This document shows positions 56,570 through 64,000 of a stretch of 64,000 bases of DNA, piece by piece (the first letter of the stretch is position 1; the number at the start of each line of letters is the position of its first letter). The stretch comes from an uncultured Alistipes sp. (lineage in GTDB: Bacteria; Bacteroidota; Bacteroidia; Bacteroidales; Rikenellaceae): contig CALUNH010000005.1 in assembly GCA_944321965.1 (NCBI GenBank), positions 1 through 64,000 of the forward strand, written 5' to 3'. The translations under genes and the position numbers were made by a program. The notes beneath the pieces are model-generated. The model did not search any database. It had not been told where the DNA came from and worked only from the letters and a program-made list of their open reading frames with translations.

Positions 56570-56598
56570 TCTACGTGTAATTGAATGAATTCGGGTTG

Positions 56599-56606
56599 CA
56601 AATATA
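56599..56606 (-). promoter_or_regulatory. -7 box of rplU-rpmA
   Basis: On the minus strand TATATTTG, perfect, 29 bp before the rplU start. A TATG lies 19 nt upstream as an imperfect -33. Confidence 0.6.
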
Positions 56607-56774
56607 GGGATATTTTCCGAGAAACCATACGGAAACAAGAAAAAAATCGAGGTCGTGTGTCCGGGGCATGGTTTTGGCGAGGGCCGGGTGGTTGTTTTCG
56701 GATCGAATCTGTGCTCTTTGACGGGAAGAGGGGAGTTGAGGTTCGAAAAATTTTCCGATCTCATAAATTCTTGT

Positions 56775-56782
56775 TACCTTTA
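56775..56782 (+). promoter_or_regulatory. -7 box of cysQ
   Basis: TACCTTTA, one mismatch to TAnnTTTG. It is only 2 bp before the first in-frame ATG (56785), which favours the second ATG at 56824 as the true cysQ start. Confidence 0.4.
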
Positions 56783-56823
56783 CGATGACAATACAAGTAT
56801 CCGACCCAAAATTACGAGTGACG

Positions 56824-57669
56824 ATGATCAACGACAAGGTGCGCATGTATCTGTTGCCGCCGCTTTTCAATGCGGCAGTCAGAGCCGGAGCCTCGATCAT
56901 GCAAGTATACAAGAATCTTGACGACTACGATATCAGCCTGAAGGACGACCGGACCCCGATTACGCAGGCCGACCGGGTTGCGCACCGGACGATCCGGGAG
57001 TATCTCGGGCCGACGCGGATTCCGATTCTTTCGGAGGAGGGGCGCGAGATGCGTTACGAGGAGCGTTGCAACTGGGAGCTTTACTGGCTGGTGGACCCAC
57101 TGGACGGGACCGTGGAGTTCATCAAGGGGAACAACGAGTTTACGGTGAACATCGCGCTGATGGAGAACAACGTCTGCATGGGTGCGGTGATCTACGTCCC
57201 CTATTATGAGAAGATGTATATTGCGGGACGGGATTCGGGTTCTTACCTCAAGGAACGGATTGTGCCCGATGCGGGTGCGGAGTACACCTACGAGGAGATC
57301 GTGCGTGACTGGACGCCGCTTCCTTTGGCTTCGGAGGCGCACCACGACCACCTTCGGGTCGCTTTGTCGCGTTCGCACCAGACCCCCGAGACGCACGAAC
57401 ACGTGGCGCGCCTGCGGGAGCGCTACCCGGACCTGGAGATTGTCGAGCAGGGGAGTTCGTACAAGTTCTGCCTGCTGGCCGAGGGCCGGGTCGACTATTA
57501 CGTGCGTACGACCCACACCTATGAATGGGATACGGCGGCCGGGGAGCTGATCCTTTCGGAAGCGGGCGGCACGACACGGTCGCTGCCCGACGACGGGGAG
57601 TTGCGCTACAACGAGGAGGACCTGCACAATCCGTGGTTCCACTGCCGTTCGAAATTCTGCCCGTTCTGA
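56824..57669 (+). CDS. cysQ: 3'(2'),5'-bisphosphate nucleotidase CysQ
   Basis: 281 residues of the inositol monophosphatase-like superfamily. Lithium-sensitive metal-site motifs are present: the Glu in LSEEGREM, WLVDPLDGTVEFIKGNNEFTV (Asp-Pro-Leu-Asp-Gly-Thr) and EWDTAAGELILSEAGG. It hydrolyses PAP to AMP and phosphate, recycling the by-product of sulfate assimilation. Start chosen at MINDKVRMYL because the upstream ATG lies too close to the -7-like box. Confidence 0.92.
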   Translation: MINDKVRMYLLPPLFNAAVRAGASIMQVYKNLDDYDISLKDDRTPITQADRVAHRTIREYLGPTRIPILSEEGREMRYEERCNWELYWLVDPLDGTVEFIKGNNEFTVNIALMENNVCMGAVIYVPYYEKMYIAGRDSGSYLKERIVPDAGAEYTYEEIVRDWTPLPLASEAHHDHLRVALSRSHQTPETHEHVARLRERYPDLEIVEQGSSYKFCLLAEGRVDYYVRTTHTYEWDTAAGELILSEAGGTTRSLPDDGELRYNEEDLHNPWFHCRSKFCPF

Positions 57670-57720
57670 GCGGGCGGCAGAGCGCTCCTGTCTATATTAC
57701 AGGTCCCGGCGTCCGATGCG

Positions 57721-57811
57721 GATGCCGGGATTTTTCGTGGAGCGGGGAACCGTGTGGGCGGTCGGGATGCCGGGGTTTTTCGTGGAGCGGAGAACCGTGT
57801 CGGCCGGTCGG
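57721..57811 (+). repeat. 45-bp tandem repeat, two copies
   Basis: Units at 57721 and 57766 share GATGCCGGGRTTTTTCGTGG, AGCGG and GAACCGTGT. They lie in the 200-bp spacer between cysQ and the small membrane protein, and resemble the GTTTTCGTGG repeat near 55800. Confidence 0.85.
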
Positions 57812-57869
57812 GGCGGTATCGGACGGTCGGGGAGGTGTCGGGCGGCCGGGGCTGTCGATAGCCCGGGAA

Positions 57870-58136
57870 CTATTTGGCGCTCTTGTGTTCGATGTCGCAG
57901 GCCCCGCAGTTTCCGGAGCATCCCGTGGCGGAATGGCTGTCGGAGCACTCGGCCGAACCGTCGGCCTCGCGGGTCTCCTGCACGGCACACTTGATGCCGA
58001 GGCGCTGCATGTCCTTGTTGGTGGAGATTTCCGAGTCGATGTGGTGCCCCTTGATCATCAGCGTGAGGGACATTCCCACGACGAAGAAGGCGACGGCGGC
58101 GATGGCGCAGAGCAGGACGATTAACCAAGCGGGCAT
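57870..58136 (-). CDS. Small single-pass membrane protein with Cys-rich tail
   Basis: 88 residues, family not recognised. One N-terminal membrane helix (PAWLIVLLCAIAAVAFFVVG) is followed by a soluble tail with GHHIDSEISTNKDMQRLGIKC and a cluster of cysteines (TGCSGNCGACDIEH). The CxxxCxxC spacing could hold a metal ion or a small Fe-S cluster; this is inference. It has a full consensus promoter overlapping that of trkA in the opposite direction, which supports it as a real gene. Confidence 0.8.
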   Translation of the reverse strand: MPAWLIVLLCAIAAVAFFVVGMSLTLMIKGHHIDSEISTNKDMQRLGIKCAVQETREADGSAECSDSHSATGCSGNCGACDIEHKSAK

Positions 58137-58164
58137 GGCGGGGCGGGTTTTTGCGTGTTTAAAT

Positions 58165-58195
58165 TTTGGCTTTCGGGGACAAATGTATATATTTG
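58165..58195 (+). promoter_or_regulatory. Promoter of trkA
   Basis: TTTG (58165-58168), exactly 19 nt, TATATTTG (58188-58195): full consensus. The leader is about 90 nt. Confidence 0.85.
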
Positions 58196-58211
58196 TAGGA
58201 TAAATTGCAAA
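58180..58211 (-). promoter_or_regulatory. Promoter of the small Cys-rich membrane protein gene
   Basis: On the minus strand TTTG (58208-58211), 20 nt, TACATTTG (58180-58187). Its -7 box directly abuts the trkA -7 box (58188-58195), so the two promoters cannot be melted independently. Confidence 0.8.
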
Positions 58212-58294
58212 AATGTTGCCCGGCCGGTAGTGGTATGAAGCCGTACCGTGCTGAGGGGCAGCGGATTGAATGCGGATTTAATTCGGAGGCGCGT

Positions 58295-59635
58295 ATGAAA
58301 ATCGTCATAGCGGGAGCCGGGGAGATGGGGAGCCATCTGGCGCGGATGCTCAGCGGAAACGGACACGACATCACGGTGGTCGACAGCGATCAGAAGCTGC
58401 TGGCCGAAGTGGGGGCCCTGGCCGACGTGATCACCGTGGAGGGGGATTCTACGACCTTCGCGGTGCTGCGCAAGGCGGCGGTCCGCAAGTGCGACCTGTT
58501 CATCGCCGTGAACCACGAGGAGAACGACAATATCGTGGCGGCGATGCTGGCCAAGAAGCTCGGGGCGCGGAAGTCCATCGCGCGTATCGACAACAACGAA
58601 TACCTGGAGCCCAACAACAAGGAGATGTTCATCGACATGGGCATCGACTACCTGTTCTATCCGGAGAAGGTGGCGGCGCGGGAGGTGATCAACCTGCTGG
58701 GTCACACTTCGACGACGGAGTACGTGGATTTTTCGAGCGGGAAGCTTTCGCTGGTTGTTTTCCGGCTGGAGCCGGCTTCGCCGCTGGTGGGTCGGGTGCT
58801 TTCGGGCTTCGACGACGACCCGACGCCGCTGAGCTACCGCACGGTGGCGATCACGCGGGGCGGGCAGACGATCATCCCGCGCGAGGGCGAGGAGTTCATG
58901 GAGGGTGACATGATCTACGTGATTGCGCGTCAGGATGCGGTCCGGGAGGTGATGGAGTTTTCGGGACAGACGAACATCGAGATCCGGAACATGATGATCC
59001 TCGGGGGATCGCGGATCGGGATCCGGGTGGCCACGGAGTTGCAGGATGAGGTGAACATCAAGCTCATCGACTACAATGCCGAGAAGGCCTACCGGTTGGC
59101 GGAGATGCTGGACAAGACGCTGATCATCAACGAGGACGGCCGCAATACGGATGCGATGATGGAGGAGGGCCTTTCGAACATGGACGCCTTTGTGGCGGTC
59201 ACGGGGCGGAGCGAGACGAACATTCTGGCGGCGATGCTGGCCAAGCGGATGGGGGTGAAGAAGGTGATTGCGGAGGTCGAGAATCTGAACTACATCAATC
59301 TGGCCGAATCGATCGGCATCGACACGATCATCAACAAGAAGCTGGTAACGGCGTCGAACATCTTCCGGTTCACGATGTCGACCGACGTGCAGGCGATCAA
59401 GTGCCTGACGGGGAGTGATGCCGAGGTGCTGGAGTTCATCGTGAAGCCGAACTCTCCGGCGACGAAGGCGCGGATCAAGGATCTGGGCTTGCCGGAGGAT
59501 ACGATCATCGGCGGCATCGTGCGCGGGGACAAGGTTTTCATTGCGGTGGACAACATGGAGATCAACCCTTACGACCGGGTGGTGGTTTTTGCCATGCCGG
59601 GTTCGGTAGGGAAGGTAGGATACTATTTTAACTGA
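58295..59635 (+). CDS. trkA: Trk potassium uptake regulatory protein TrkA
   Basis: 446 residues with the duplicated RCK layout: RCK_N (KIVIAGAGEMGSHLARML, 1-120), RCK_C (about 140-225), a second RCK_N (NMMILGGSRIGIRVATEL, from about 230) and a second RCK_C ending MPGSVGKVGYYF. It binds NAD(H) and gates the TrkH potassium channel. trkH, often directly downstream, is not adjacent here; a GH3-family gene follows instead. An in-frame ATG at 58205 lies only about 10 bp from the promoter and adds 30 non-domain residues, so 58295 is used. Confidence 0.95.
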   Translation: MKIVIAGAGEMGSHLARMLSGNGHDITVVDSDQKLLAEVGALADVITVEGDSTTFAVLRKAAVRKCDLFIAVNHEENDNIVAAMLAKKLGARKSIARIDNNEYLEPNNKEMFIDMGIDYLFYPEKVAAREVINLLGHTSTTEYVDFSSGKLSLVVFRLEPASPLVGRVLSGFDDDPTPLSYRTVAITRGGQTIIPREGEEFMEGDMIYVIARQDAVREVMEFSGQTNIEIRNMMILGGSRIGIRVATELQDEVNIKLIDYNAEKAYRLAEMLDKTLIINEDGRNTDAMMEEGLSNMDAFVAVTGRSETNILAAMLAKRMGVKKVIAEVENLNYINLAESIGIDTIINKKLVTASNIFRFTMSTDVQAIKCLTGSDAEVLEFIVKPNSPATKARIKDLGLPEDTIIGGIVRGDKVFIAVDNMEINPYDRVVVFAMPGSVGKVGYYFN

Positions 59636-59644
59636 CGTGCCGGG

Positions 59645-59720
59645 GGCCGGGAACCGTGGGGCCGGAGAACCGGAGGGCCGGAGAACCGGGGCCGGAGAAC
59701 TGGGGGACCGGGGGGCTTCG
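59645..59720 (+). repeat. GGCCGGAGAACCGG short tandem repeats
   Basis: Four to five imperfect units of 14-18 bp (GGGCCGGAGAACCGG-like), directly downstream of trkA and immediately followed by the 16-bp array. Confidence 0.75.
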
Positions 59721-59724
59721 GATG

Positions 59725-59836
59725 CGGCTGCCGGGTGTAGCGGCTGCCGGGTGTAGCGGCTGCCGGACGTTGAGGCTGTCGGGCGTTGAGGCTGCCGGGT
59801 GTTGCGGCTGCCGGGTGTTGCGGCTGCCGACTGCAA
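59725..59836 (+). repeat. 16-bp tandem repeat array, seven copies
   Basis: Units at 59725, 59741, 59757, 59773, 59789, 59805 and 59821 with consensus CGGCTGCCGGGTGTTG. The first two are identical and the last is degenerate. The array fills the spacer in front of the GH3-family gene, 82 bp before its start. Confidence 0.93.
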
Positions 59837-59918
59837 TAAGGGATGAATTTGACGGGGCGCGGATCGGATCGGGAAATGCCGCCGACCGGGAGTTGCCCCT
59901 CTGCTGAATGTTGGAAAA

Positions 59919-61391
59919 ATGTCTTTACGAAACAGCATACTCAGAGCGTGGTTTTCGCAGCGGGAGCGGTCGATCGACCGGTTTCGCCGCTATCCGGTCG
60001 AGACGCAGATGCGGATGTTCCGCCGCCTGCTGCGCCGGGGGCGAGACACGGAGTTCGGAGAGCGTTGCGATCTGCGGCGTATCCGTACCGTGGAACAGTT
60101 CCAGACGCAGGTCGAGACATTCGACTACGAGCGTTTCAAACCCTATGTGGAGCGGATGCGCGAAGGGACCCGGAATGTGACGTGGCCGGGTCGGGTGACG
60201 TTGTTTGCGCGCTCGTCGGGGACGACCTCGGACCGGAGCAAATACATCCCGGTAACGACCGAATCGCTGTGGCGGAACCATACGCTGGGGATGCGGGACG
60301 TGGCGACGGTCTACGCGGGGAACTACCCGCAGAGCCGGGTCCTGGAGGGCAAGACGCTGACGCTGGGCGGTTCGTGCGTGCGGGAGGGTCGCAATCTGGT
60401 TGGGGATCTTTCGGCGCTGCTGATCCACGAGACGACGTTCTGGAGCGGCTGGTTCCGGGCTCCGCGGATCGAGACGGCGATCATCCCGGATTTCGATGCG
60501 AAGTGCGAGGCGATCTGCCGCGAATGCACGGGCGAACACATCACGGCCTTTGCGGGGGTTCCGTCGTGGAACCTGGCGCTGATGCGCCGGGTGCTGGAGT
60601 ACACCGGGAAGCGGAACCTGCTGGAGGTGTGGCCCGATCTGGAGATGTTCGCCCACGGGGGTGTTGAATTTACGCCCTACCGGCGTTCGTTCGAGGAGCT
60701 GATCCCTTCGGCGGGGATGCACTACATGGAGACCTACAACGCTTCGGAGGGCTTTTTTGCATTGGCCGATGACCCGGCACGCAGCGACATGCTGCTGATG
60801 CTGGATTACGGGACCTTCTTCGAGTTCCGCCACGGCGACGAGATCGTCCCGCTCGAAGGGGTGGAGTGCGGCAAGGTTTATGCCCTGATAATCACCTCGA
60901 ACAACGGTCTGTGGCGTTACGAGATCGGCGACACGGTGGAGTTCACCTCGACGAACCCCTACCGGATCCGCTTTGCGGGCCGCACGAAACAGTATATCAA
61001 CGTTTTCGGTGAGGAACTGATCGTCGACAACGCCGAACGGGCGCTTGCGGAGACGTGCCGGAAGACGGGAGCGGTGGTGAGCGAATATACGGTGGCTCCG
61101 TGCTACATGTCGCTGCGCGAGCGGGGTGCCCACGAGTGGCTGGTGGAGTTCGACCGGGAGCCGGAGAGCCTGGAGGCGTTTGCGGCGATGCTGGACGAGG
61201 AGCTGCGGGCCGTGAATTCGGATTACGACGCCAAGCGGCGCACGACGCTCGAACGCCAGCGGTTGATCCGGCTGGAGCGGGGCGAGTTTCTGGCGTGGAT
61301 GCGGGCCCGCGGGAAGAACAAGGTTCCGCGTCTGATGAACGACCGGCGGGTCATCGAGGACGTAAAGGCCTTTGCGGGAATAGAGAATTGA
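59919..61391 (+). CDS. GH3 auxin-responsive-promoter family acyl-adenylating enzyme
   Basis: 490 residues, PF03321-type adenylate-forming enzyme (not a glycoside hydrolase). The ATP-binding motif FARSSGTTSDRSKYIPVT lies near 95-115, with YNASEGFF, LDYGTFFEF, GLWRYEIGDTVEF and FAGRTKQYINVFGEEL typical of the family. It activates a carboxylic acid as acyl-AMP, probably for coupling to an amine or thiol. Bacterial substrates are mostly unknown. It is monocistronic, between the 16-bp array and an AT-rich direct repeat. Confidence 0.88.
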   Translation: MSLRNSILRAWFSQRERSIDRFRRYPVETQMRMFRRLLRRGRDTEFGERCDLRRIRTVEQFQTQVETFDYERFKPYVERMREGTRNVTWPGRVTLFARSSGTTSDRSKYIPVTTESLWRNHTLGMRDVATVYAGNYPQSRVLEGKTLTLGGSCVREGRNLVGDLSALLIHETTFWSGWFRAPRIETAIIPDFDAKCEAICRECTGEHITAFAGVPSWNLALMRRVLEYTGKRNLLEVWPDLEMFAHGGVEFTPYRRSFEELIPSAGMHYMETYNASEGFFALADDPARSDMLLMLDYGTFFEFRHGDEIVPLEGVECGKVYALIITSNNGLWRYEIGDTVEFTSTNPYRIRFAGRTKQYINVFGEELIVDNAERALAETCRKTGAVVSEYTVAPCYMSLRERGAHEWLVEFDREPESLEAFAAMLDEELRAVNSDYDAKRRTTLERQRLIRLERGEFLAWMRARGKNKVPRLMNDRRVIEDVKAFAGIEN

Positions 61392-61412
61392 AAATTGAGA
61401 ATTGAAAATTGA
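61384..61412 (+). repeat. AT-rich 14-bp direct repeat after the GH3-family gene
   Basis: AGAATTGAAAATTG occurs twice back to back, starting inside the last codons (IEN) and stop of the gene. It is a strong base-composition contrast to the flanking GC-rich sequence. Confidence 0.75.
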
Positions 61413-61480
61413 AAGTGACGGCGATCGGAAACGTTCCGGCGTTCAGATATTTATCAAGGAATCTTTAATATTCAGGCCCC

Positions 61481-62101
61481 ATGTACATAGCCATTGCAGG
61501 AAATATCGGGAGCGGCAAGACGACGCTGACCCGGATGCTGACGGATCGCTACGCCGCGAAGTGTTATCTGGAGGAGTGTAACAACCCCTATATCGGTGAT
61601 TTCTATGAGAATATGAACCGCTGGGCGTTCAACCTGCAGATTTCGTTTCTCGGGAGCCGGATCCAACAGACGATGGACATGCTCTCGGCCAGCCAGTCGG
61701 GCGATATTTTCCAGGACCGGACGATCTACGAGGATGCGCATATCTTCGCGGACAACCTCCATGAAATGGGTCTGATGACGACGCGCGACATCGAAACCTA
61801 CATGAAGATTTTCCGGCTGGTGACGTCGCTCATTCCGCAGCCGGACCTGCTGATCTACCTCAAGGCGAGTGTTCCGACGCTGATTTCGCAGATCCGCAAG
61901 CGGGGCCGGGAGTACGAGATGAACATCGACGAATCCTACCTGAAACGGCTGAACGACAAGTATAACCACTGGATCGACACGATCTACGAGGGGGAGGTGC
62001 TGGTCATCGACAAGGACCACGAGGATTTCGTTTCGGACCCGGCGGTTTTCGAGCGGATCTGTAGCCGTCTCGACGCCCTCAAAGCCCGGGAAGAGCGATG
62101 A
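61481..62101 (+). CDS. Deoxynucleoside kinase
   Basis: 206 residues. The P-loop AIAGNIGSGKTTLT (4-17) is followed by the dNK-family DRTIYEDAHIFA motif (catalytic Glu-Asp-Arg region, about 88-98) and the lid ISQIRKRGREYE. It phosphorylates deoxyadenosine, deoxyguanosine or deoxycytidine in nucleoside salvage; the exact specificity is not readable. The stop overlaps the rRNA methyltransferase start (ATGA). Confidence 0.93.
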   Translation: MYIAIAGNIGSGKTTLTRMLTDRYAAKCYLEECNNPYIGDFYENMNRWAFNLQISFLGSRIQQTMDMLSASQSGDIFQDRTIYEDAHIFADNLHEMGLMTTRDIETYMKIFRLVTSLIPQPDLLIYLKASVPTLISQIRKRGREYEMNIDESYLKRLNDKYNHWIDTIYEGEVLVIDKDHEDFVSDPAVFERICSRLDALKAREER

Positions 62102-63498
62102 TGCTGCCCGAAGCGTTTACGGCCCGGGTCCTGCGGGACCTCGGGGCGGAGGAGGGTGCGGCCCTTTGTGCGGCGCTGGAGTCGGAGGCCCCGACGTCCG
62201 TGCGGCTGAACCCGGCGAAGGCCCCGGGCGGACCGGTCGGTGAGTTCCCGTGCGGGGAGCTTCCCAACCTGCAGCCCGAACGCCGGGTTCCGTGGTGCCG
62301 GGAGGGGTGGTACCTCGCCGAACGCCCCTCGTTTACGTTCGATCCCGACTTCCATGCCGGAGCCTACTACGTGCAGGAGGCTTCGTCGCAGTTCGTGGGG
62401 CACCTGCTGGAGGGGGCGCTCCCACCGGGCGCCCGGCTGCTGGACCTCTGTGCGGCTCCGGGGGGCAAGACGACGCTCTACGCCTCGCTGGTGGGTCCGG
62501 AGGGGCTGGTCGTGGCCAACGAAATCGACCGCCGGAGAGCTTCGGTGCTGGCCGACAACGTGCGCAAGTGGGGCACGGGCAACGTGGCCGTGACGTGCTG
62601 TGACGCAGGACCTTTGGGCGATTTCGAAGCGTGGTTTGACGTCGTGGCGGTGGATGCCCCCTGCTCGGGCGAAGGGATGTTCCGCAAGGACCCTGCGGCC
62701 CGCGGGGAGTGGAGCGAAGCGAACGTGCGGCTCTGTGCGGCGCGTCAGGACGAGATTCTGCGCGAGGCGTGGCGGGCCTTGAAACCGGGCGGGCTGCTCC
62801 TGTACAGCACCTGCACCTTCAACCGCGACGAGGACGAGGGTTCGCTGGAACGCCTGCTTGCCCGGGTCGGCGACGAGGCGGCGGAAGCGGCTCCGGTCGA
62901 TGTGGAGGCGTCGTGGGGTGTGGTCTGCGGACGGGTCGGGGCTTTCCGGACCTTCCGCTTCTATCCCCACCGGGCGTGCGGCGAGGGTTTCTTCGCCGCC
63001 GTGGCGCGCAAGTCGGCGGATGTTGGCGGCCGGATGCGGACCCCGAAACCGCGGCGGACGCTCTTTGCCGCGGTGGACCGGAAAACCGCGGCGGAACTCT
63101 CCCGCTGGCTCCGCGAACCGCAGCGGATGCACTTTGCGACGGTGGGGGAGACGAATTACGCCTGGTATGAGGCGCAGTTCGAGGCGGTGCGGACACTCTC
63201 CGAGGCGCTGCCGGTGATCTGTTCGGGGGTGGCGATGGGCCAGCTCTTCAAGGGGGTGCTGAAACCCGATCCGGCGCTGGCCTTCTGCCCGGAACTGAAC
63301 CGCGATGCCGTGCCGATGGCCGAGTTGGACGAAGCGGAGGCGCTTCGGTACCTGCGGCGTCAGGAGATTGCTGCCGCGGGGCTGTCCGAAGGGATGAACC
63401 TCGTCGGGGTGCGGGGCCGGGGGCTGGGTTTTGCCAAACGAATCGGGAACAGGGTGAACAACCTCTATCCCAACTCATTGCGAATCATGAAACAATAG
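62098..63498 (+). CDS. NOL1/NOP2/sun family RNA (cytosine-5) methyltransferase
   Basis: 466 residues. SAM-dependent m5C methyltransferase core: YYVQEASSQFV, LLDLCAAPGGKTT (SAM loop), VVAVDAPCSGEGMFRKD with catalytic Cys, and LLLYSTCTFNRDEDE with the second Cys. The C-terminal half (from about 290) resembles the RsmF/YebU extension, ending VRGRGLGFAKRIGNRVNNLYP. It probably methylates 16S rRNA. It starts with two consecutive ATGs (62098 and 62101), the first overlapping the kinase stop. Confidence 0.92.
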   Translation: MMLPEAFTARVLRDLGAEEGAALCAALESEAPTSVRLNPAKAPGGPVGEFPCGELPNLQPERRVPWCREGWYLAERPSFTFDPDFHAGAYYVQEASSQFVGHLLEGALPPGARLLDLCAAPGGKTTLYASLVGPEGLVVANEIDRRRASVLADNVRKWGTGNVAVTCCDAGPLGDFEAWFDVVAVDAPCSGEGMFRKDPAARGEWSEANVRLCAARQDEILREAWRALKPGGLLLYSTCTFNRDEDEGSLERLLARVGDEAAEAAPVDVEASWGVVCGRVGAFRTFRFYPHRACGEGFFAAVARKSADVGGRMRTPKPRRTLFAAVDRKTAAELSRWLREPQRMHFATVGETNYAWYEAQFEAVRTLSEALPVICSGVAMGQLFKGVLKPDPALAFCPELNRDAVPMAELDEAEALRYLRRQEIAAAGLSEGMNLVGVRGRGLGFAKRIGNRVNNLYPNSLRIMKQ

Positions 63499-63500
63499 AT

Positions 63501-64000
63501 ATGGCCGAGAAGATTTTTTATACGATGGGCGAAGTGGCCGAGATGTTCGATGTGAACACCTCGCTGATCCGCCATTGGGAGTCTCAGTTCTCGATCCTGC
63601 GTCCGAAGCGCAACAAGAAGGGCAACCGGCTCTTCACGCCGCAGGATGTCGAGCACCTGAAAATGATCTACCATCTGGTCAAGGAGTGCGGCATGACGCT
63701 CGAAGGGGCGAAGAAGGCCTTGCGGAAAGGCAATGCCGTCACGGCGGTCGGCCGCGACACGGAACTGATGGAACGCCTGCAGCGGATCCGGTCGCTGCTG
63801 GTCGAGGTCCGCGAGGAACTGAAGGCCGGGGCGGGGGAGCTTGTCGAAGGGGGCGAAGCGCTCTCCGGCGGTGAAGTGTCGGAGCGTCCGGCAGCGGAAC
63901 CGGCAGCCGAAACGCCGGTCCGCCGGCGTCGGGCCCGGACGGTGGTGAAGATCGACGAGACGCCGGATGCGGAAACCGCTCCGGAATCGGGCCCGGCTGC
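63501..64000 (+). CDS. MerR-type transcriptional regulator (partial, runs off the window)
   Basis: 166 codons are visible, beginning MAEKIFYTMGEVAEMFDVN 2 bp after the methyltransferase stop. The winged HTH matches MerR proteins: IRHWESQF, KRNKKGNRLFTPQDVEHL, YHLVKECGMTLEGAKKAL. A short coiled coil (LMERLQRIRSLLVEVREEL) follows, then a low-complexity Ala/Glu/Pro tail (PAAEPAAETP) and a basic patch RRRRART. The effector domain, if any, is not visible. It is probably co-transcribed with the kinase and methyltransferase genes. Confidence 0.9.
   Translation, partial: MAEKIFYTMGEVAEMFDVNTSLIRHWESQFSILRPKRNKKGNRLFTPQDVEHLKMIYHLVKECGMTLEGAKKALRKGNAVTAVGRDTELMERLQRIRSLLVEVREELKAGAGELVEGGEALSGGEVSERPAAEPAAETPVRRRRARTVVKIDETPDAETAPESGPA

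Overview
The window looks like chromosome of a high-GC gut Bacteroidales bacterium, most likely Alistipes-like (Rikenellaceae). The evidence is a complete SusC/SusD locus with a hybrid two-component regulator, Bacteroidetes promoters of the form TTTG-N19/20-TAnnTTTG in front of both tRNA genes, waaA, trkA and rpsP, lipoproteins with acidic export signals, and GC-rich coding throughout. No marker gene fixes the genus.

Layout. 1-2.8 kb: AT-rich end of a mobile element (truncated helicase-like gene, tyrosine recombinase) abutting tRNA-Phe. 3-5 kb: small HTH protein, GNAT acetyltransferase and Hsp20 around a palindromic intergenic region. 5-10 kb: lutABC lactate oxidation operon, then cutC and a transglutaminase lipoprotein. 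10-12.6 kb: flavodoxin/ferredoxin protein, Nudix hydrolase, barrel-like envelope protein. 12.8-16.6 kb: acpP-fabF-rnc-radC operon, divergent from pepE. 16.8-19.7 kb: tyrA-yraN, then waaA behind a long leader of 35-bp tandem repeats. 19.8-25.3 kb: cysteine-desulfidase-like protein; glyS-ruvX-def-lipoprotein-secreted protein operon; small porin. 25.4-29.4 kb: pyruvate phosphate dikinase; HTH gene plus a catalytically degenerate endonuclease/phosphatase-fold protein.

30.4-51.5 kb is a 21-kb polysaccharide utilization locus: SusC, SusD, GH16 lipoprotein, Ser-type sulfatase, GH20, GH2 and a GH29-GH16 fusion, with a divergent hybrid two-component regulator. The enzyme set suggests a fucosylated, sulfated, galactose/HexNAc-containing host glycan such as mucin O-glycan or keratan. 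The locus is bracketed by two non-coding clusters (29.56-30.3 and 51.5-52.4 kb) built from about 16 hairpins with 7-bp stems and a nearly invariant AAG/CTT triloop. The stems vary on both arms together. The clusters share about 105-bp near-identical blocks in inverted orientation. This is the most unusual structure in the window.

52.4-64 kb is housekeeping: mnmA-rimM behind rpsP, tRNA-Arg, META-domain lipoprotein, rpmA-rplU, cysQ, a small Cys-rich membrane protein divergent from trkA, a GH3-family acyl-adenylating enzyme, a deoxynucleoside kinase, a NOL1/NOP2/sun rRNA methyltransferase and the start of a MerR-type regulator. Many spacers here hold short GC-rich tandem repeats or C/G homopolymer runs.
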